64,000 nt of DNA from Nephrocerus scutellatus. Lineage: Eukaryota > Arthropoda > Insecta > Diptera > Pipunculidae. The notes below the pieces were generated by a model. The model was not told the DNA's origin, ran no database searches, and was given only the letters and a program-made list of their open reading frames with translations. The position numbers and the translations under genes were made by a program. Location: positions 38,366,010-38,430,009 of the forward strand of contig OX352763.1 in the NCBI GenBank assembly GCA_947095585.1, read 5' to 3'. Positions 9,034-19,072 of this stretch are shown piece by piece (within the stretch, counting starts at the first letter, position 1; each line of letters starts with the position of its first letter).

Positions 9034-12000
9034 ATCAAAATCAAAATCAAAATCAAAATCAAAATCAAAATCAAAATCAAAATCAAAATCAAAATCAAAA
9101 TCAAAATCAAAATCAAAATCAAAATCAAAATCAAAATCAAAATCAAAATCAAAATCAAAATCAAAATCAAAATCAAAATCAAAATCAAAATCAAAATCAA
9201 AATCAAAATCAAAATCAAAATCAAAATCAAAATCAAAATCAAAATCAAAATCAAAATCAAAATCAAAATCAAAATCAAAATCAAAATCAAAATCAAAATC
9301 AAAATCAAAATCAAAATCAAAATCGAAAAACGAATTCTCAAAATCAAATTCAAATCGAGCTGTCTCAAAAATATAAATCCGATAGTTTAAATCGAACTAT
9401 TCCACATGCTCCTGGCCATAGAATGCCTAACAGAGACTCAAATCCGGAAAAAGTCCGAAAGCAAACAATAAAACAAAATATTCTGCTAAATGAACACCAC
9501 CATCAAAATCGAAGCCAAAGCCAAATCCGAAGGCTACATCAATTTCTAACCAGAAGTCTAGATACTGAATCAAGTTCAGCTAAACAAATAGCCAATATCT
9601 CATCTATAAACAGAGCATCTACTTTTAAAAGCGAGATAAAAATAAAGTCTCAGGAATCAAAGGCTAAATCTAATATTATGCTGCTCGATACGGGGGCAAG
9701 CCTTAGTTTAATAAAACTCGGAACATTAAAACTAAATGCCGAGGTAAACTTAAAAAATGTTATTGAACTGACAGGTATAGGCAAAACGTCTACGTCAACG
9801 CTAGGTACAATACTACTAAACATCGAAATTACACCAGGTCAACATCTCAAACATCCTTTTCACATAGTACCACAAAACTTCCCTATTACGCAAGATGGAA
9901 TCATAGGTGAAGATTTTTTTAGAAAATTTAATGCGATAGTGGATTACAATGACAATATATTTGTATACCACTACAAAAACAGACAATTTACAGTAGACTT
10001 CAGCAACGAATGGAAGACCTTAACAATTCCAGCTAGAACTGAAAAGTGGGTAAAATATGGACCAGTAAAAGAGAAAATGGAACAAATATATTTTTCTCAG
10101 GAAATAGCTCCACGCGTGTATTCGGCATCAACGATAACAGCACCCAAAGACGGTTACGTATTCATATCCATTTTAAATACCAACAACGAAGATGTTAGTA
10201 TAAAAAACTTAAGCCTTAAATCTGAAAACATGGACCATTACACAGTGTATAACCTAAACTCGATATCAACCGACCAAGTAGTCGAAGAAAGATTAGAAAA
10301 ACTTAAAACAGAATTAAATCTTATTCACTTAAATCTAGAAGAAAAGCAATCCATAGAGGAAATCTGCAGAAATTTTAATCACTTATTCTTTATTGAAGGC
10401 GACAAATTAAGTACCACATCAGGAATAAAGCATTCCATTAAGACAGAAAACACTGTTCCTGCAAACATACGCCCATATCGCCTAGCAGAAATCCACAAAC
10501 AGGAGATAAGAAAACAAGTTAATAAAATGCTTCAAGATGACGTAATTAGACCCAGTACTAGTCCGTGGAATGCGCCACTTCTGGTAGTCCCCAAAAAAGG
10601 AGATCAAAAATGGAGAGTCGTAATAGACTACCGAAAATTAAATGAGGCTACAATTCCAGACGCATACCCAATCCCCAATATCGAAGACATTCTTGGGCAA
10701 CTTGGAGACTCCAAGTACTTTACTACGCTAGATCTGGTGGATGGTTTCCACCAAATCGAAATTACTGAAGAGGATAAAGAAAAAACAGCGTTTAGTACTA
10801 CCAACGGTCATTTCGAGTTCAACAGAATGCCGTTTGGTTTACGAAATGCTCCGCCAACATTCCAGAGACTTATGAACGTTGTTCTCTCTGGATTGCAAGG
10901 TTTTATGTGTTTAGTATATCTTGACGACATTGTGATTTACGGGAAAAATTTGCAAGATCACAACAAGAAGCTTATTGAAGTTTTTAAAGCTCTAGACAAA
11001 TTCAATCTAAAAATCAAATTATCTAAATGCAAATTCCTTCAAACAGAAGTTATGTATTTAGGACACGTCATTACAGCAGACGGTGTTAAACCAGATCCCG
11101 ATAAGATTGCAGCGATTAATAATATCGAAATTCCTAAAACCCAAAAACAAATAAAATCATTTCTAGGTCTGTCCGGGTATTACCGAAAATTTATTAAAAA
11201 TTATTCACAAATTGCAAATCCGCTGAATAAACTTCTTCGTAAAGACGTACCTTTTAAGTGGGACGCTTTTTGTGACGAATCCTTTAGAAAACTAAAGAAG
11301 TCTATAGTTCAACCACCTATACTCATTTACCCAAATTTTGCAAAAACTTTTTATATCACTTCCGACGCTAGCAACGAAGCTATAGGCGCGGTATTATCCC
11401 AGCGAGATTCAAACGATAATGATCTACCAATAGCGTTTGCCAGTAGAATACTAAACAAGGCCGAAAAAAACTATTCTACTATCGAGAAGGAAGCTCTTGC
11501 AGTAGTCTGGGCAGTCACACACTTTAGACCATACGTTTTCGGACGCCACTTTGAAGTCATTACCGACCATAAGCCACTGGTATGGATGTTCAACCTGAAG
11601 GATCCTTCTTCGAGAATAATGCGCTGGCGCATAAAACTAGAGGAGTATGACTTCACGGTCTCGCATAAAGCGGGACATCTAAATACGAATGCGGATGCTT
11701 TGTCGCGTTTAAATGTACCAGAAATTAATGTGGTAACCCGTAGTTGTAGCAAGATGACGCCAGGCGAACCTGAGCAGGACAATCATGTTACAGAAATCAC
11801 AGACCCAGTGAAAATAAAGCAAATACTGTTTGAATTTCACGACACACCCTTAGGAGGTCATCAAGGAGTTAAACGCACACTAAAGCGTATCAGAAAGGCG
11901 TACAAATGGAAAAATATGTATGTAGACATAAAGAAATACATCATGTCTTGTGAACTATGCCAGAAGAATAAAGTATATACACGCAACAAAATCCCTATGG

Positions 12001-12860
12001 TCATCACTACAACAGCGAAAGTTCCATTCGAAAGAATAGCTCTTGATATAGTGGGACCACTGCCAATTACTGAAAACAATAACAAATATATACTTACATT
12101 TCAGGATGATTTAACGAAATTCGTCCAAGCAATAGCTATACCCAACCAAGATGCCAGAACGGTGGCTGAAGCACTGATAAAGAAAATAGTTTGCACCTTT
12201 GGAATACCACAAACAATACTTACGGATCAAGGAACGAATTTCACAAGTGAATTATTCAAAAATATTTGCAAAACACTAAAGATTCATAAAATACAAACAA
12301 GCCCATACCATCCTCAGTCAAATGGCTCACTCGAAAGATCGCATAGAACTTTAGGCGACTATCTAAGAAATTATGCAAGTAAAGATCAAGCAAATTGGGA
12401 TCAGTATATGGATTATGCGATATTTTGCTATAATACCACCTCACATTCAAGCACAAATTACAGCCCATTTGAAGCCCTATACGGATTCGAAGCTCCAATT
12501 CCCTCAACTCTTAACAGAAGCGTACAGCCTACATACAACTACGATGATTATGTCGCTGAGATAAAAGAAAAAATGCAAACCGGCTATGAAATAATTCGTA
12601 ATAACCAAATAAAAGCGAAAGAAAAGTCAAAAACCTATTACGATCAAAACTGCAAAGAAACTAACTTTAACGTAGGAGACAAAGTTCTACTAGAAATAAA
12701 AAATAGGGTTAACAAAAAACTTACCCCCATCTTCGAAGGACCCTACGAAATCGTAGAAATTCTATCCCCAGAGAATTCTAGAATTAAAATTGGTAGGAAG
12801 GAAAAAGTCATACACAATAATTTAATTAAACCATACACACAAGCGCACACAAATACATAA
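8970..12860 (+). CDS. pol: Pol polyprotein (PR-RT-RNase H-IN), by -1 frameshift
   Basis: Copies the RNA genome to DNA and integrates it. There is no ATG at its start; the frame is entered by -1 slippage at 8964-8970. Residue numbers here count from 9024. An Asn-Gln tract (about 4-101) comes first, then protease with DTGAS (222-226), RT with LDLVDGFHQIEI and active site YLDD (632-635), RNase H with Asp781, Glu823 and Asp848, and integrase with an HHCC finger (His939, His946, Cys976, Cys979) and catalytic triad Asp1008, Asp1068, Glu1104 (D-X35-E). After the catalytic core, a GPYEIVEI segment resembles the chromodomain-less gypsy C-terminal region. All key residues are present and there is no internal stop, so it looks competent. 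It ends 9 bases before the env ORF. Confidence 0.95.
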   Translation, partial: LSATWPDKHSESGKRHQTLCVNQNQNQNQNQNQNQNQNQNQNQNQNQNQNQNQNQNQNQNQNQNQNQNQNQNQNQNQNQNQNQNQNQNQNQNQNQNQNQNQNQNQNQNQNQNQNQNQNRKTNSQNQIQIELSQKYKSDSLNRTIPHAPGHRMPNRDSNPEKVRKQTIKQNILLNEHHHQNRSQSQIRRLHQFLTRSLDTESSSAKQIANISSINRASTFKSEIKIKSQESKAKSNIMLLDTGASLSLIKLGTLKLNAEVNLKNVIELTGIGKTSTSTLGTILLNIEITPGQHLKHPFHIVPQNFPITQDGIIGEDFFRKFNAIVDYNDNIFVYHYKNRQFTVDFSNEWKTLTIPARTEKWVKYGPVKEKMEQIYFSQEIAPRVYSASTITAPKDGYVFISILNTNNEDVSIKNLSLKSENMDHYTVYNLNSISTDQVVEERLEKLKTELNLIHLNLEEKQSIEEICRNFNHLFFIEGDKLSTTSGIKHSIKTENTVPANIRPYRLAEIHKQEIRKQVNKMLQDDVIRPSTSPWNAPLLVVPKKGDQKWRVVIDYRKLNEATIPDAYPIPNIEDILGQLGDSKYFTTLDLVDGFHQIEITEEDKEKTAFSTTNGHFEFNRMPFGLRNAPPTFQRLMNVVLSGLQGFMCLVYLDDIVIYGKNLQDHNKKLIEVFKALDKFNLKIKLSKCKFLQTEVMYLGHVITADGVKPDPDKIAAINNIEIPKTQKQIKSFLGLSGYYRKFIKNYSQIANPLNKLLRKDVPFKWDAFCDESFRKLKKSIVQPPILIYPNFAKTFYITSDASNEAIGAVLSQRDSNDNDLPIAFASRILNKAEKNYSTIEKEALAVVWAVTHFRPYVFGRHFEVITDHKPLVWMFNLKDPSSRIMRWRIKLEEYDFTVSHKAGHLNTNADALSRLNVPEINVVTRSCSKMTPGEPEQDNHVTEITDPVKIKQILFEFHDTPLGGHQGVKRTLKRIRKAYKWKNMYVDIKKYIMSCELCQKNKVYTRNKIPMVITTTAKVPFERIALDIVGPLPITENNNKYILTFQDDLTKFVQAIAIPNQDARTVAEALIKKIVCTFGIPQTILTDQGTNFTSELFKNICKTLKIHKIQTSPYHPQSNGSLERSHRTLGDYLRNYASKDQANWDQYMDYAIFCYNTTSHSSTNYSPFEALYGFEAPIPSTLNRSVQPTYNYDDYVAEIKEKMQTGYEIIRNNQIKAKEKSKTYYDQNCKETNFNVGDKVLLEIKNRVNKKLTPIFEGPYEIVEILSPENSRIKIGRKEKVIHNNLIKPYTQAHTNT
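9032..9324 (+). repeat. (AAAATC) about 49 copies, hexanucleotide tract
   Basis: Nearly 293 bp of perfect AAAATC repeats. The unit is a multiple of three with no stop, so all three forward frames stay open: Asn-Gln in the pol frame, Ser-Lys and Ile-Lys in the others. The tract starts at the gag stop and lies upstream of protease. Its purity suggests recent expansion, and its exact length may be affected by assembly. Confidence 0.95.
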
Positions 12861-12869
12861 ACACTTAAC

Positions 12870-14672
12870 ATGACACACACAAAATACCAAAATATTAAAA
12901 CACGAATTTTCTGTGTTTTCAATTTCAGTTACTTAATCCTTGTTTGCGCACTAAGTGCGGCTGCAGCGCAGCTACATCAACAACTACCACTAAACACTAC
13001 AGGTGTTTATTTGGAACCCATAGGCGTACTCGAAAAATCCTTCACAAAATGGACATTCCTATTCTATTTTAATAATTCAATAACAAATACCAATGCCAAA
13101 ACCTTAAAGAAAAACATTAACACGCTCTCGGATCTATGCGAGAATACGACAAAAGAGTATCCTATAGGCCGCTGTAAAATGACCCTACAAATGCTGAAAC
13201 ACTCTCTTAACGAGGTACAGCAAAATAATAGGATGCTGGATGGTATCCTATTGGGGACAAGACTTACTAAAAGAAGTACGACAATTACAAACGGAGGTTT
13301 ATTTAACGGTATAGGTTATATCCAGAAATTCCTTTTCGGAACAATGGACTCTCAAGACGCTGTAAAGATAGAAAACGCATTACAAACCCTCTCGGAAAAC
13401 CAAAATAGCCTCTACCACATGACAAAAGAACAATTGACTATAATATCAAACGTTTTTGATGCACTTAATGACACGACACGTAACGTAAATAATAACTTTA
13501 ATTTAATAACCAAAGAAATTAAAGAAAATTCAGCTAAGCTGGTAAATCTCACGAACTTTGAAAAAATACTTCACAGTTTTGACGAAATGTCATACCTTAT
13601 ATCCATATGCGCTTCCCAAATTTTGACAAAACAAGCAGAATTACTTGACATTTTGCAAGAGGCAAAATTAGGAAGATTAGACAGCAGATTTTTAAATTCA
13701 GACATTTTTATTGCTACGTTAAACCAGATACAGGCCGAACTCCCGCACAACGTAAGGTTTCCACAGAAAATTTCCAGGTTAAATCTACCTATAATCAATT
13801 CACTAGCAACAACGACACCCATTTATGTAAATGGAAATTTTATGATTCAGGTCAGCATACCGATGGTTAACGAAGAATTTAATCTATTTAGAATTACCCC
13901 TCTCCCCACAAAATATCTAGAGCACACATATCGATACGTCTCAACTGGTAGCGAACTCGTTGCCGTTAACGAGAACTACAGGAGATACATATTTTTGAGC
14001 ATTAATGATTTGGAAAAATGTATCACAAGCGAACCAGAACATTTCGTGTGCCAACAAAATTTCGTTATACATAATTATGACATGAATAATTGCATAATAC
14101 AGCTAATATCAGGAAACCCAAATCCACAGATTTGTGAATATCGAGTATTCCAACTCAAACACGAGTTATGGTTCACGTTGAAGAACAAAAACTCATGGCT
14201 ATATGTTATGCCAGAACCAAAAAACGTACGAATCATATGTGGCGATACTCCACACACAATAAAATTATCAGACAGCGGAATCCTTAAAATAAAGCCATAC
14301 TGCAAGGCAGTAACGAACGAAATTTACTTGCAGGCGTCAAATGACATTTACAACAAGGTCCCTATTCTCTACCATTTCCAGGCCATACCCGTAATTGAAA
14401 AAATCGATATCCCCAGTAACCTATCCCAAATCTCATCCCACATAATACATGTTGAAAAGTTAAATTTGGATAAATTCAGTATTAACGTAAAAGATTTAGT
14501 AAGAAAAGATACATCATTTATAACAATAAAACATGAAACTTTATATATTTCGACCTCTACCCTCATTGCCATATGTCTAATTTGCATATTAATACATGTA
14601 ATAAAGAAATACTTTAAAATAAAAGTCTCGGTGAACAAAGAAGCAGGAGAAAATGTAGCAGAAAATCCATAA
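12870..14672 (+). CDS. env: Envelope glycoprotein, baculovirus-F-like
   Basis: Membrane fusion protein of errantivirus type; 600 codons open from ATG 12870. A hydrophobic signal core lies at about residues 18-33. A basic cleavage-like site ends at Arg135 (LTKR, with no Arg at P4, so a suboptimal furin site). It is followed closely by a hydrophobic, glycine-rich block at 142-157 like the fusion peptide of baculovirus F and gypsy Env. Several N-glycosylation sequons are present (for example NTT near 42 and near 90). A single membrane anchor lies at about 559-580, followed by a short basic tail. No stop interrupts it. Expression probably uses a spliced RNA, which would replace the first 20 codons. 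Envelope genes separate these elements from env-less gypsy retrotransposons; infectivity cannot be judged from sequence. Confidence 0.9.
   Translation: MTHTKYQNIKTRIFCVFNFSYLILVCALSAAAAQLHQQLPLNTTGVYLEPIGVLEKSFTKWTFLFYFNNSITNTNAKTLKKNINTLSDLCENTTKEYPIGRCKMTLQMLKHSLNEVQQNNRMLDGILLGTRLTKRSTTITNGGLFNGIGYIQKFLFGTMDSQDAVKIENALQTLSENQNSLYHMTKEQLTIISNVFDALNDTTRNVNNNFNLITKEIKENSAKLVNLTNFEKILHSFDEMSYLISICASQILTKQAELLDILQEAKLGRLDSRFLNSDIFIATLNQIQAELPHNVRFPQKISRLNLPIINSLATTTPIYVNGNFMIQVSIPMVNEEFNLFRITPLPTKYLEHTYRYVSTGSELVAVNENYRRYIFLSINDLEKCITSEPEHFVCQQNFVIHNYDMNNCIIQLISGNPNPQICEYRVFQLKHELWFTLKNKNSWLYVMPEPKNVRIICGDTPHTIKLSDSGILKIKPYCKAVTNEIYLQASNDIYNKVPILYHFQAIPVIEKIDIPSNLSQISSHIIHVEKLNLDKFSINVKDLVRKDTSFITIKHETLYISTSTLIAICLICILIHVIKKYFKIKVSVNKEAGENVAENP
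12903..12928 (+). promoter_or_regulatory. Candidate splice acceptor inside env 5' end
   Basis: A pyrimidine-rich run (TTTTCTGTGTTTTC) ending in TTTCAG at 12928 lies 20 codons into the env ORF, just upstream of the hydrophobic signal-peptide core. The exon would start at the third base of a codon, which complements the two bases left by the donor at 7536. Confidence 0.5.
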
Positions 14673-15034
14673 AAAAAAATTCAAAATAACATCTCAAAAA
14701 AAAAATTTCCAATTTGTAATCATTTATATATATATTAAAAGAAAATACATATATATACAATCATTTCTTATCAATAAAAAAAAAAAAATATAATTATATT
14801 ATTATCATTATTATCATTTTATTCAGATTATAAATAAATAAATAATGTCCAGTAAAAAAAATATAGAAAATATTGTACACGTGTATAAGCGTGCTAGGCA
14901 AACAAAAAATTGTTTAATAAATATCTATTTCATATCGTATATCAGAATCACTAAACTACATTCATCGTTCATTGACTCCTACATGCCATATGCCGAAAGT
15001 CTTCTCTCCTAACGTCGCGCGTCTTTCGTATTCT
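14673..15034 (+). other. Provirus 3' noncoding spacer
   Basis: AT-rich with many poly-A runs between env and the polypurine tract. Contains AATAAA-like strings near 14774 and 14834 but no ORF of note. Confidence 0.7.
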
Positions 15035-15047
15035 AAGGGGGGAGGAG
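15035..15047 (+). other. Polypurine tract
   Basis: AAGGGGGGAGGAG ends at the base before the 3' LTR. It is the primer for plus-strand DNA synthesis in LTR retroelements. Confidence 0.92.
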
Positions 15048-15610
15048 TGTTGTGACCACACACAACTCCTTAGACATGTGCTACGCACATTTCATAATAT
15101 CCTTCCTTTCCCAAACATGTGCTATGCACATTTCCTATTTTTTCTAACGTTACATTATCCATAATGTAACATTACCCATTTTTCCAATAACCCAAATCCA
15201 TTATCCTAAATCCGACGACCCACCGCGGCGTCTACAATTCCTATTATTCTAAATCCGACGACCCACCGCGGCGTCTTCAATCTATCCTTTTTTTCCCAAA
15301 TCCTAAATCGGATACCGACGACCCACCGCGGCGTCTACATTTTCTATTGTCAATTGCATTCTCGCATTCGCTTGTTCGTACAACGACTGCGAGAATGGTG
15401 ACGCGTAAACATGCAGGTCAACAGAACGGTTCAGTTTGACCTGCACTAAAAAATCAAGTCAAAGGCATGGAGGAAGAAATGGAACGATGGATGAGGCAGT
15501 CAATTTCAAACATCCGATTAGGCAAGTTGCCTAGCGGTCAGATCATTAAACACTTTATATAAACTAATCCATCTGTGTTTTATTTTTCGATATATTACCA
15601 CGACCCAACA
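15048..15610 (+). repeat. 3' LTR (563 bp)
   Basis: Second copy of the LTR, same length and apparently same sequence as 6419-6981. Preceded directly by the polypurine tract and followed by the AAAT duplication. Confidence 0.95.
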
Positions 15611-15614
15611 AAAT
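15611..15614. repeat. Provirus target site duplication, right (AAAT)
   Basis: Matches AAAT at 6415-6418 exactly and marks the right junction with the interrupted LINE. Confidence 0.9.
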
Positions 15615-16064
15615 CACAAACTATTACTAAGCGAAAAAACTAGAGCTATGATCTTTAAGACATCCGGAAATGTAGTCACTGATATTGATATTGTTTTTCA
15701 CTCTCACAACTTGCAAAAGTCTTGCTTACCTCTACATACTTGTGGCAAAAATAATTTTATAGCGAGCAATTCATGCTCTAATTCCTGCTTCAAAATCGAA
15801 TTTGTCGAGTCATTCAAATATCTTAGAGTTATTACTGCCTTTAACTTGAACTGGAAAGCTCACATACAATCAATAATATCATATATGATGCTGGTTACGC
15901 GGAAAAGGTACCATTTGAAACAATATTGTTCCAAAGAAATTGTGACTATGATTTACTATGGCTTAGCTAATACGAAACTTCAAAACGGCATTACAGTCTG
16001 GGGCGGAGCATACCATAACACATTAAAACCGCTGTTGTTAACCAAAAAAGTGTTGCCATCGTAG
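15611..16064 (+). pseudogene. Jockey/CR1-like LINE, 3' part, split by provirus
   Basis: Continuation of the RT at 5765-6418. After the AAAT duplication the sequence reads a KTRAMIF-like block (15640 on), then FVESFKYLRVITAFNLNWKA, and a C-terminal block with YYGLANTKLQNGITVWGGAY, all typical of the RT thumb and C-terminus of Jockey/CR1-type LINEs. It stops at about 16064, where a dispersed repeat begins, so the true 3' end is lost. Confidence 0.8.
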
Positions 16065-16440
16065 ATACATATGTGTGCAAAGTTTGGATCAAATCGGGCT
16101 TAAGTAAGTGATCAGAAGATTCCACCAGCCAGCCTAAAATTATACTGCATTCCCCTATAAATGCTGGGGAAAGCAGCGCTACACACAGGACATACAGTCA
16201 CACATGCTCTATGCTATGATTATTAAAATATTTGTATGGGAGCCCCGATCACTGCCAAATTTCAACAGAAAGTGTTGTCACCGGATATACACATGTATGA
16301 AAAGTTTCAATAAATCGAGCTTTGGGAAGTTGGTTAAAAATTTATCGCAAGATTCCACCACCGAACAGCAGAGCGAACGACAGTATCATGGCGACGCGAA
16401 GTTAATATAGAAGATTTAAAAAGAGCTGACATTTTCGTTA
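16035..16440 (-). repeat. Dispersed ATGTGTATCTCCG repeat, two units (reverse)
   Basis: Two reverse-complement units: one at 16040-16140 (TACATATGTGTGCAAAGTTT, then CCAGCCAGCC) and one at 16258-16430 ending CGCGAAGTTAATATAGAAGA. They match forward copies at 19.1, 20.7, 25.3, 26.4, 43.3 and 63.3 kb. Confidence 0.75.
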
Positions 16441-16764
16441 ATAGCTGCACAGAAATATGAGACCATTCACGCTAGCTGCAAAACCATACATACGCCTATT
16501 ACTTAATTAAATTTCAGTTGTCTTGCAACGAAAGTATTTCCCAGATTTATTTAAAAGTGTTGCTCCCATTGTGGTTTATGGTTTATGTCTTTCTTACAAC
16601 TTGTGAACCACTGAATTGTTATGGTGATAACAAATATTTCATCACAGGCTTAGATCCACACGCTTAGATCCACTTTGTGACCTAGCCCATTAGTACGAGT
16701 ATATAGAAGATACTCGATCAAGATTTGCCGGGGACGAAAGAAAGGAAAACAAAGATCTTCTTGT
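16441..16764. other. No recognised feature
   Basis: Spacer between the dispersed repeat and the satellite. No ORF or repeat seen. Confidence 0.4.
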
Positions 16765-17240
16765 CCCATAGTTCCCAAAATTCCATACCATAATGACCAT
16801 ATTCCAGAATTGCCATAGCAACAAGTGTTATAGTCGCACCTTAGTCCTACATACCGAATTTCAAACGAACCGCTTGAGAAATTGCTTGGTCCACAAAATA
16901 CCAGACCCTATTGGCTTATCCCAGAATTTCCATAGGAACAAGTCTTATAGTCGTACATATGGAATTTCATGAGAATCGCTTGAGAAATTGCTTGGTCCAC
17001 AAAATTCCAGACCCTATTGGCCAGATCCCAGAATTTCCATAGAAACAATTTTTATAGTCGCATCTTAGTCCTACATTCCGAATTTCATGCGAATCACTTG
17101 AGAAATTGCTTTGTTCCAGAAATTCCATACCATAGTGATCATATTCCAGATTTTCCATAGGAAGAAGTCTTATAGTCGCATCTTTGTTCTACATTCCGAA
17201 TTTCATGCGAATCGCTTGGGAAATTGCTTAGTTTCCAAAG
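16765..17240. repeat. 118-bp satellite, about four units
   Basis: Units begin at about 16804, 16921, 17028 and 17146, each starting CCAGAWTTKCCATAG and including TTATAGTCG and GAGAAATTGCTTGG. The third spacing is shorter because the second unit lacks about 11 bp. Units differ by scattered changes. Confidence 0.85.
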
Positions 17241-17248
17241 TACTGACA

Positions 17249-17421
17249 TTTAACAGTGGCTCACTTAACAGTGTCTCACTTAACAGTGTCTCACTTAACA
17301 GTGTCTCACTTAACATTGTCTCGCTTAACAGTGCCTCCCTTAACATTGTCTCACTTAACAGTGCCTCACTTAACAGTGTCTCACTTAACAGTGTCTCACA
17401 TAACAGTGCTCACAACAGTGT
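17249..17421. repeat. 15-bp minisatellite, about 11 units
   Basis: Tandem TTAACAGTGTCTCAC with small variations (GTGGCTCAC, ATTGTCTCGC, GTGCCTCCC). It starts 9 bp after the 118-bp satellite. The frame it opens (SLNSV repeats) is a by-product of the 15-bp period. Confidence 0.92.
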
Positions 17422-19072
17422 AATTTTTTGAACATGTACCCCCTTAAACCTTGTAGTGAGACGTTGTCACGTCAAAATGTTGCTGCATCAGAAGCAGGAA
17501 CGTACATGGTACAGCCTAATCGTTGCAATCAACTTGCCAGCAAATTCAAATTTTCATATCGTCCCCTTCAACTTGTTGCCAACATCTCACCATTAATTTC
17601 TTGTCACATTTCTATGTCACAAATATCCGCCAATAAAAACTGTCGAGATAAAAGTGCAAAGACCTTAAAAAAGTTCAAATTGTTTCAATGAACTTTGTTA
17701 GCTCATTCCTGCTCAGTTGTTCGCTTGCACGCACGCACACTCGCGTAAGCGTTCTACAATTGTTATTATTACACAGAAGGCAAACGTCTATAATAAAACC
17801 AACGCAATTGACACAGCTACACTAACAACAATAAAAACAAAAACAAGAAACAAACAATTTGGAGATCAATGACGCCTACGGGTGAGCAGCGAAACTCAGC
17901 GCAGCTGTTCATACTGCTGGGGTACATATTTGATTTGCAACGAGAACTGATCATATATTGTCCCATGTCACTGCCCGGATCACGCAAAGTAACGTCAGGT
18001 AACTAAACTGGCTGTACACAATAATCGATGCATGTGGGTCAATGGTTTTGGGGTTCTGTTGAATTTTTTATTCTCGTATTTATTTCGATATTTAGCGATC
18101 GCCAACTAAAGGAGGCAGGGGCACTCAGCGGTGCTCGGAGATAAATTGTTTGATGCACATGTATGCGCACCTGAATGCATTTAAGTCAGTTAAGTCGTTG
18201 TGTTAGCAAAGGAATATATACATACACTTGAAAGCAAAAACGATACGCGGCCGATTGTCATACAAGCCACGCACTCCAAGGTCTTTTTCGACTCGGCTGT
18301 GCTGCTTCAATCCACACTTCCACACAGAACACCAAACAAAATGAAATTGCCTCTGGCTCAGTCATTTCATTTCAAAACGATGAAGTAATTGCATCCAAAA
18401 TGAAGTAATTACGAGTGAATGCTCTTTTTGGGTCTGCCATAATTGGATGCTTAGCAATTTTCGACATTTTCTAATCACCCTGTTCTTCGGAATGATCGCT
18501 TTTTCGTGTAGACCTGAAATTTTTGTTGTGTTCTTCCGTTGTATGCTTAATTCGCCTGCTGCTGATGATGGTGATGATGAGTTCGTGCGGGTCAACGACT
18601 TTCAAAAATTCGAGTTTTTCGTATTTTTGAATTCTCTATAAAAGTGTTTATCATCCTTCGTCGCAACGAAAATAAAGCACGTCTGTCCCCTCTTCAGTAT
18701 TAACCGTGTCGAGATCTAATCGCAAAATGGCAAGTACAGGCGGCAAGTACAGGCGGCAAACACTGCTATATCACGCCGCCACATATGAAAGTAAATCTGT
18801 GGCATTCTTGACGTCGTTAAGGATAATGCCACACGAGCTCCAAAATGGTCGCGCGCTCAATTGAAACAATTTCGTTGTTGTCACACGAGCTGCTTTTTGA
18901 CCGCTCGACAGCATAATTTGTTTTTTTAGGATTTTGAACTATCGTCAGTCTCTGGCCCGGTGACATGTTGAATGCACATTTGGAATATTTTCAAATAAAA
19001 AAGTTGTTTAAATTTATTTTCTTTTAGATCGAATCCATCAAATAAACATCGGCAAACTTCCAGCCATGAATC
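17422..19072. other. No recognised feature
   Basis: No coding region supported. An AATAAAGCACGTCTGTCCCC string near 18671 is LTR-like, but no partner was found. Confidence 0.4.

Larger units (their letters stand above)
6419..15610 (+). mobile_element. Errantivirus-like Ty3/gypsy provirus with env
   Basis: Apparently complete endogenous retroelement of 9192 bp. Layout: LTR, tRNA-Leu primer site, leader of about 1.05 kb, gag, pol in the -1 frame, env, 3' spacer, polypurine tract, LTR. The gag-pol-env order, protease-RT-RNase H-integrase order in pol, and a baculovirus-F-like env with a fusion-peptide block identify an insect errantivirus-type element. The ends are TGTTG...CAACA and the flanks carry a 4-bp AAAT duplication. 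The three ORFs are free of internal stops and the LTRs look identical, so insertion is recent. A lineage name cannot be given without a database comparison. Confidence 0.95.

Noticed and set aside
9003..9376. Reverse frame coding Leu-Ile repeats and forward frame coding Ser-Lys repeats
   Set aside because: By-products of the AAAATC tract, which is open in every forward frame and at least this reverse frame; only the pol frame continues into known domains.
17249..17421. CRISPR-like array
   Set aside because: Units are contiguous with no unique spacers, and the host is a eukaryote.
17111..17431. Protein of SLNSV repeats
   Set aside because: The frame merely follows the 15-bp minisatellite.
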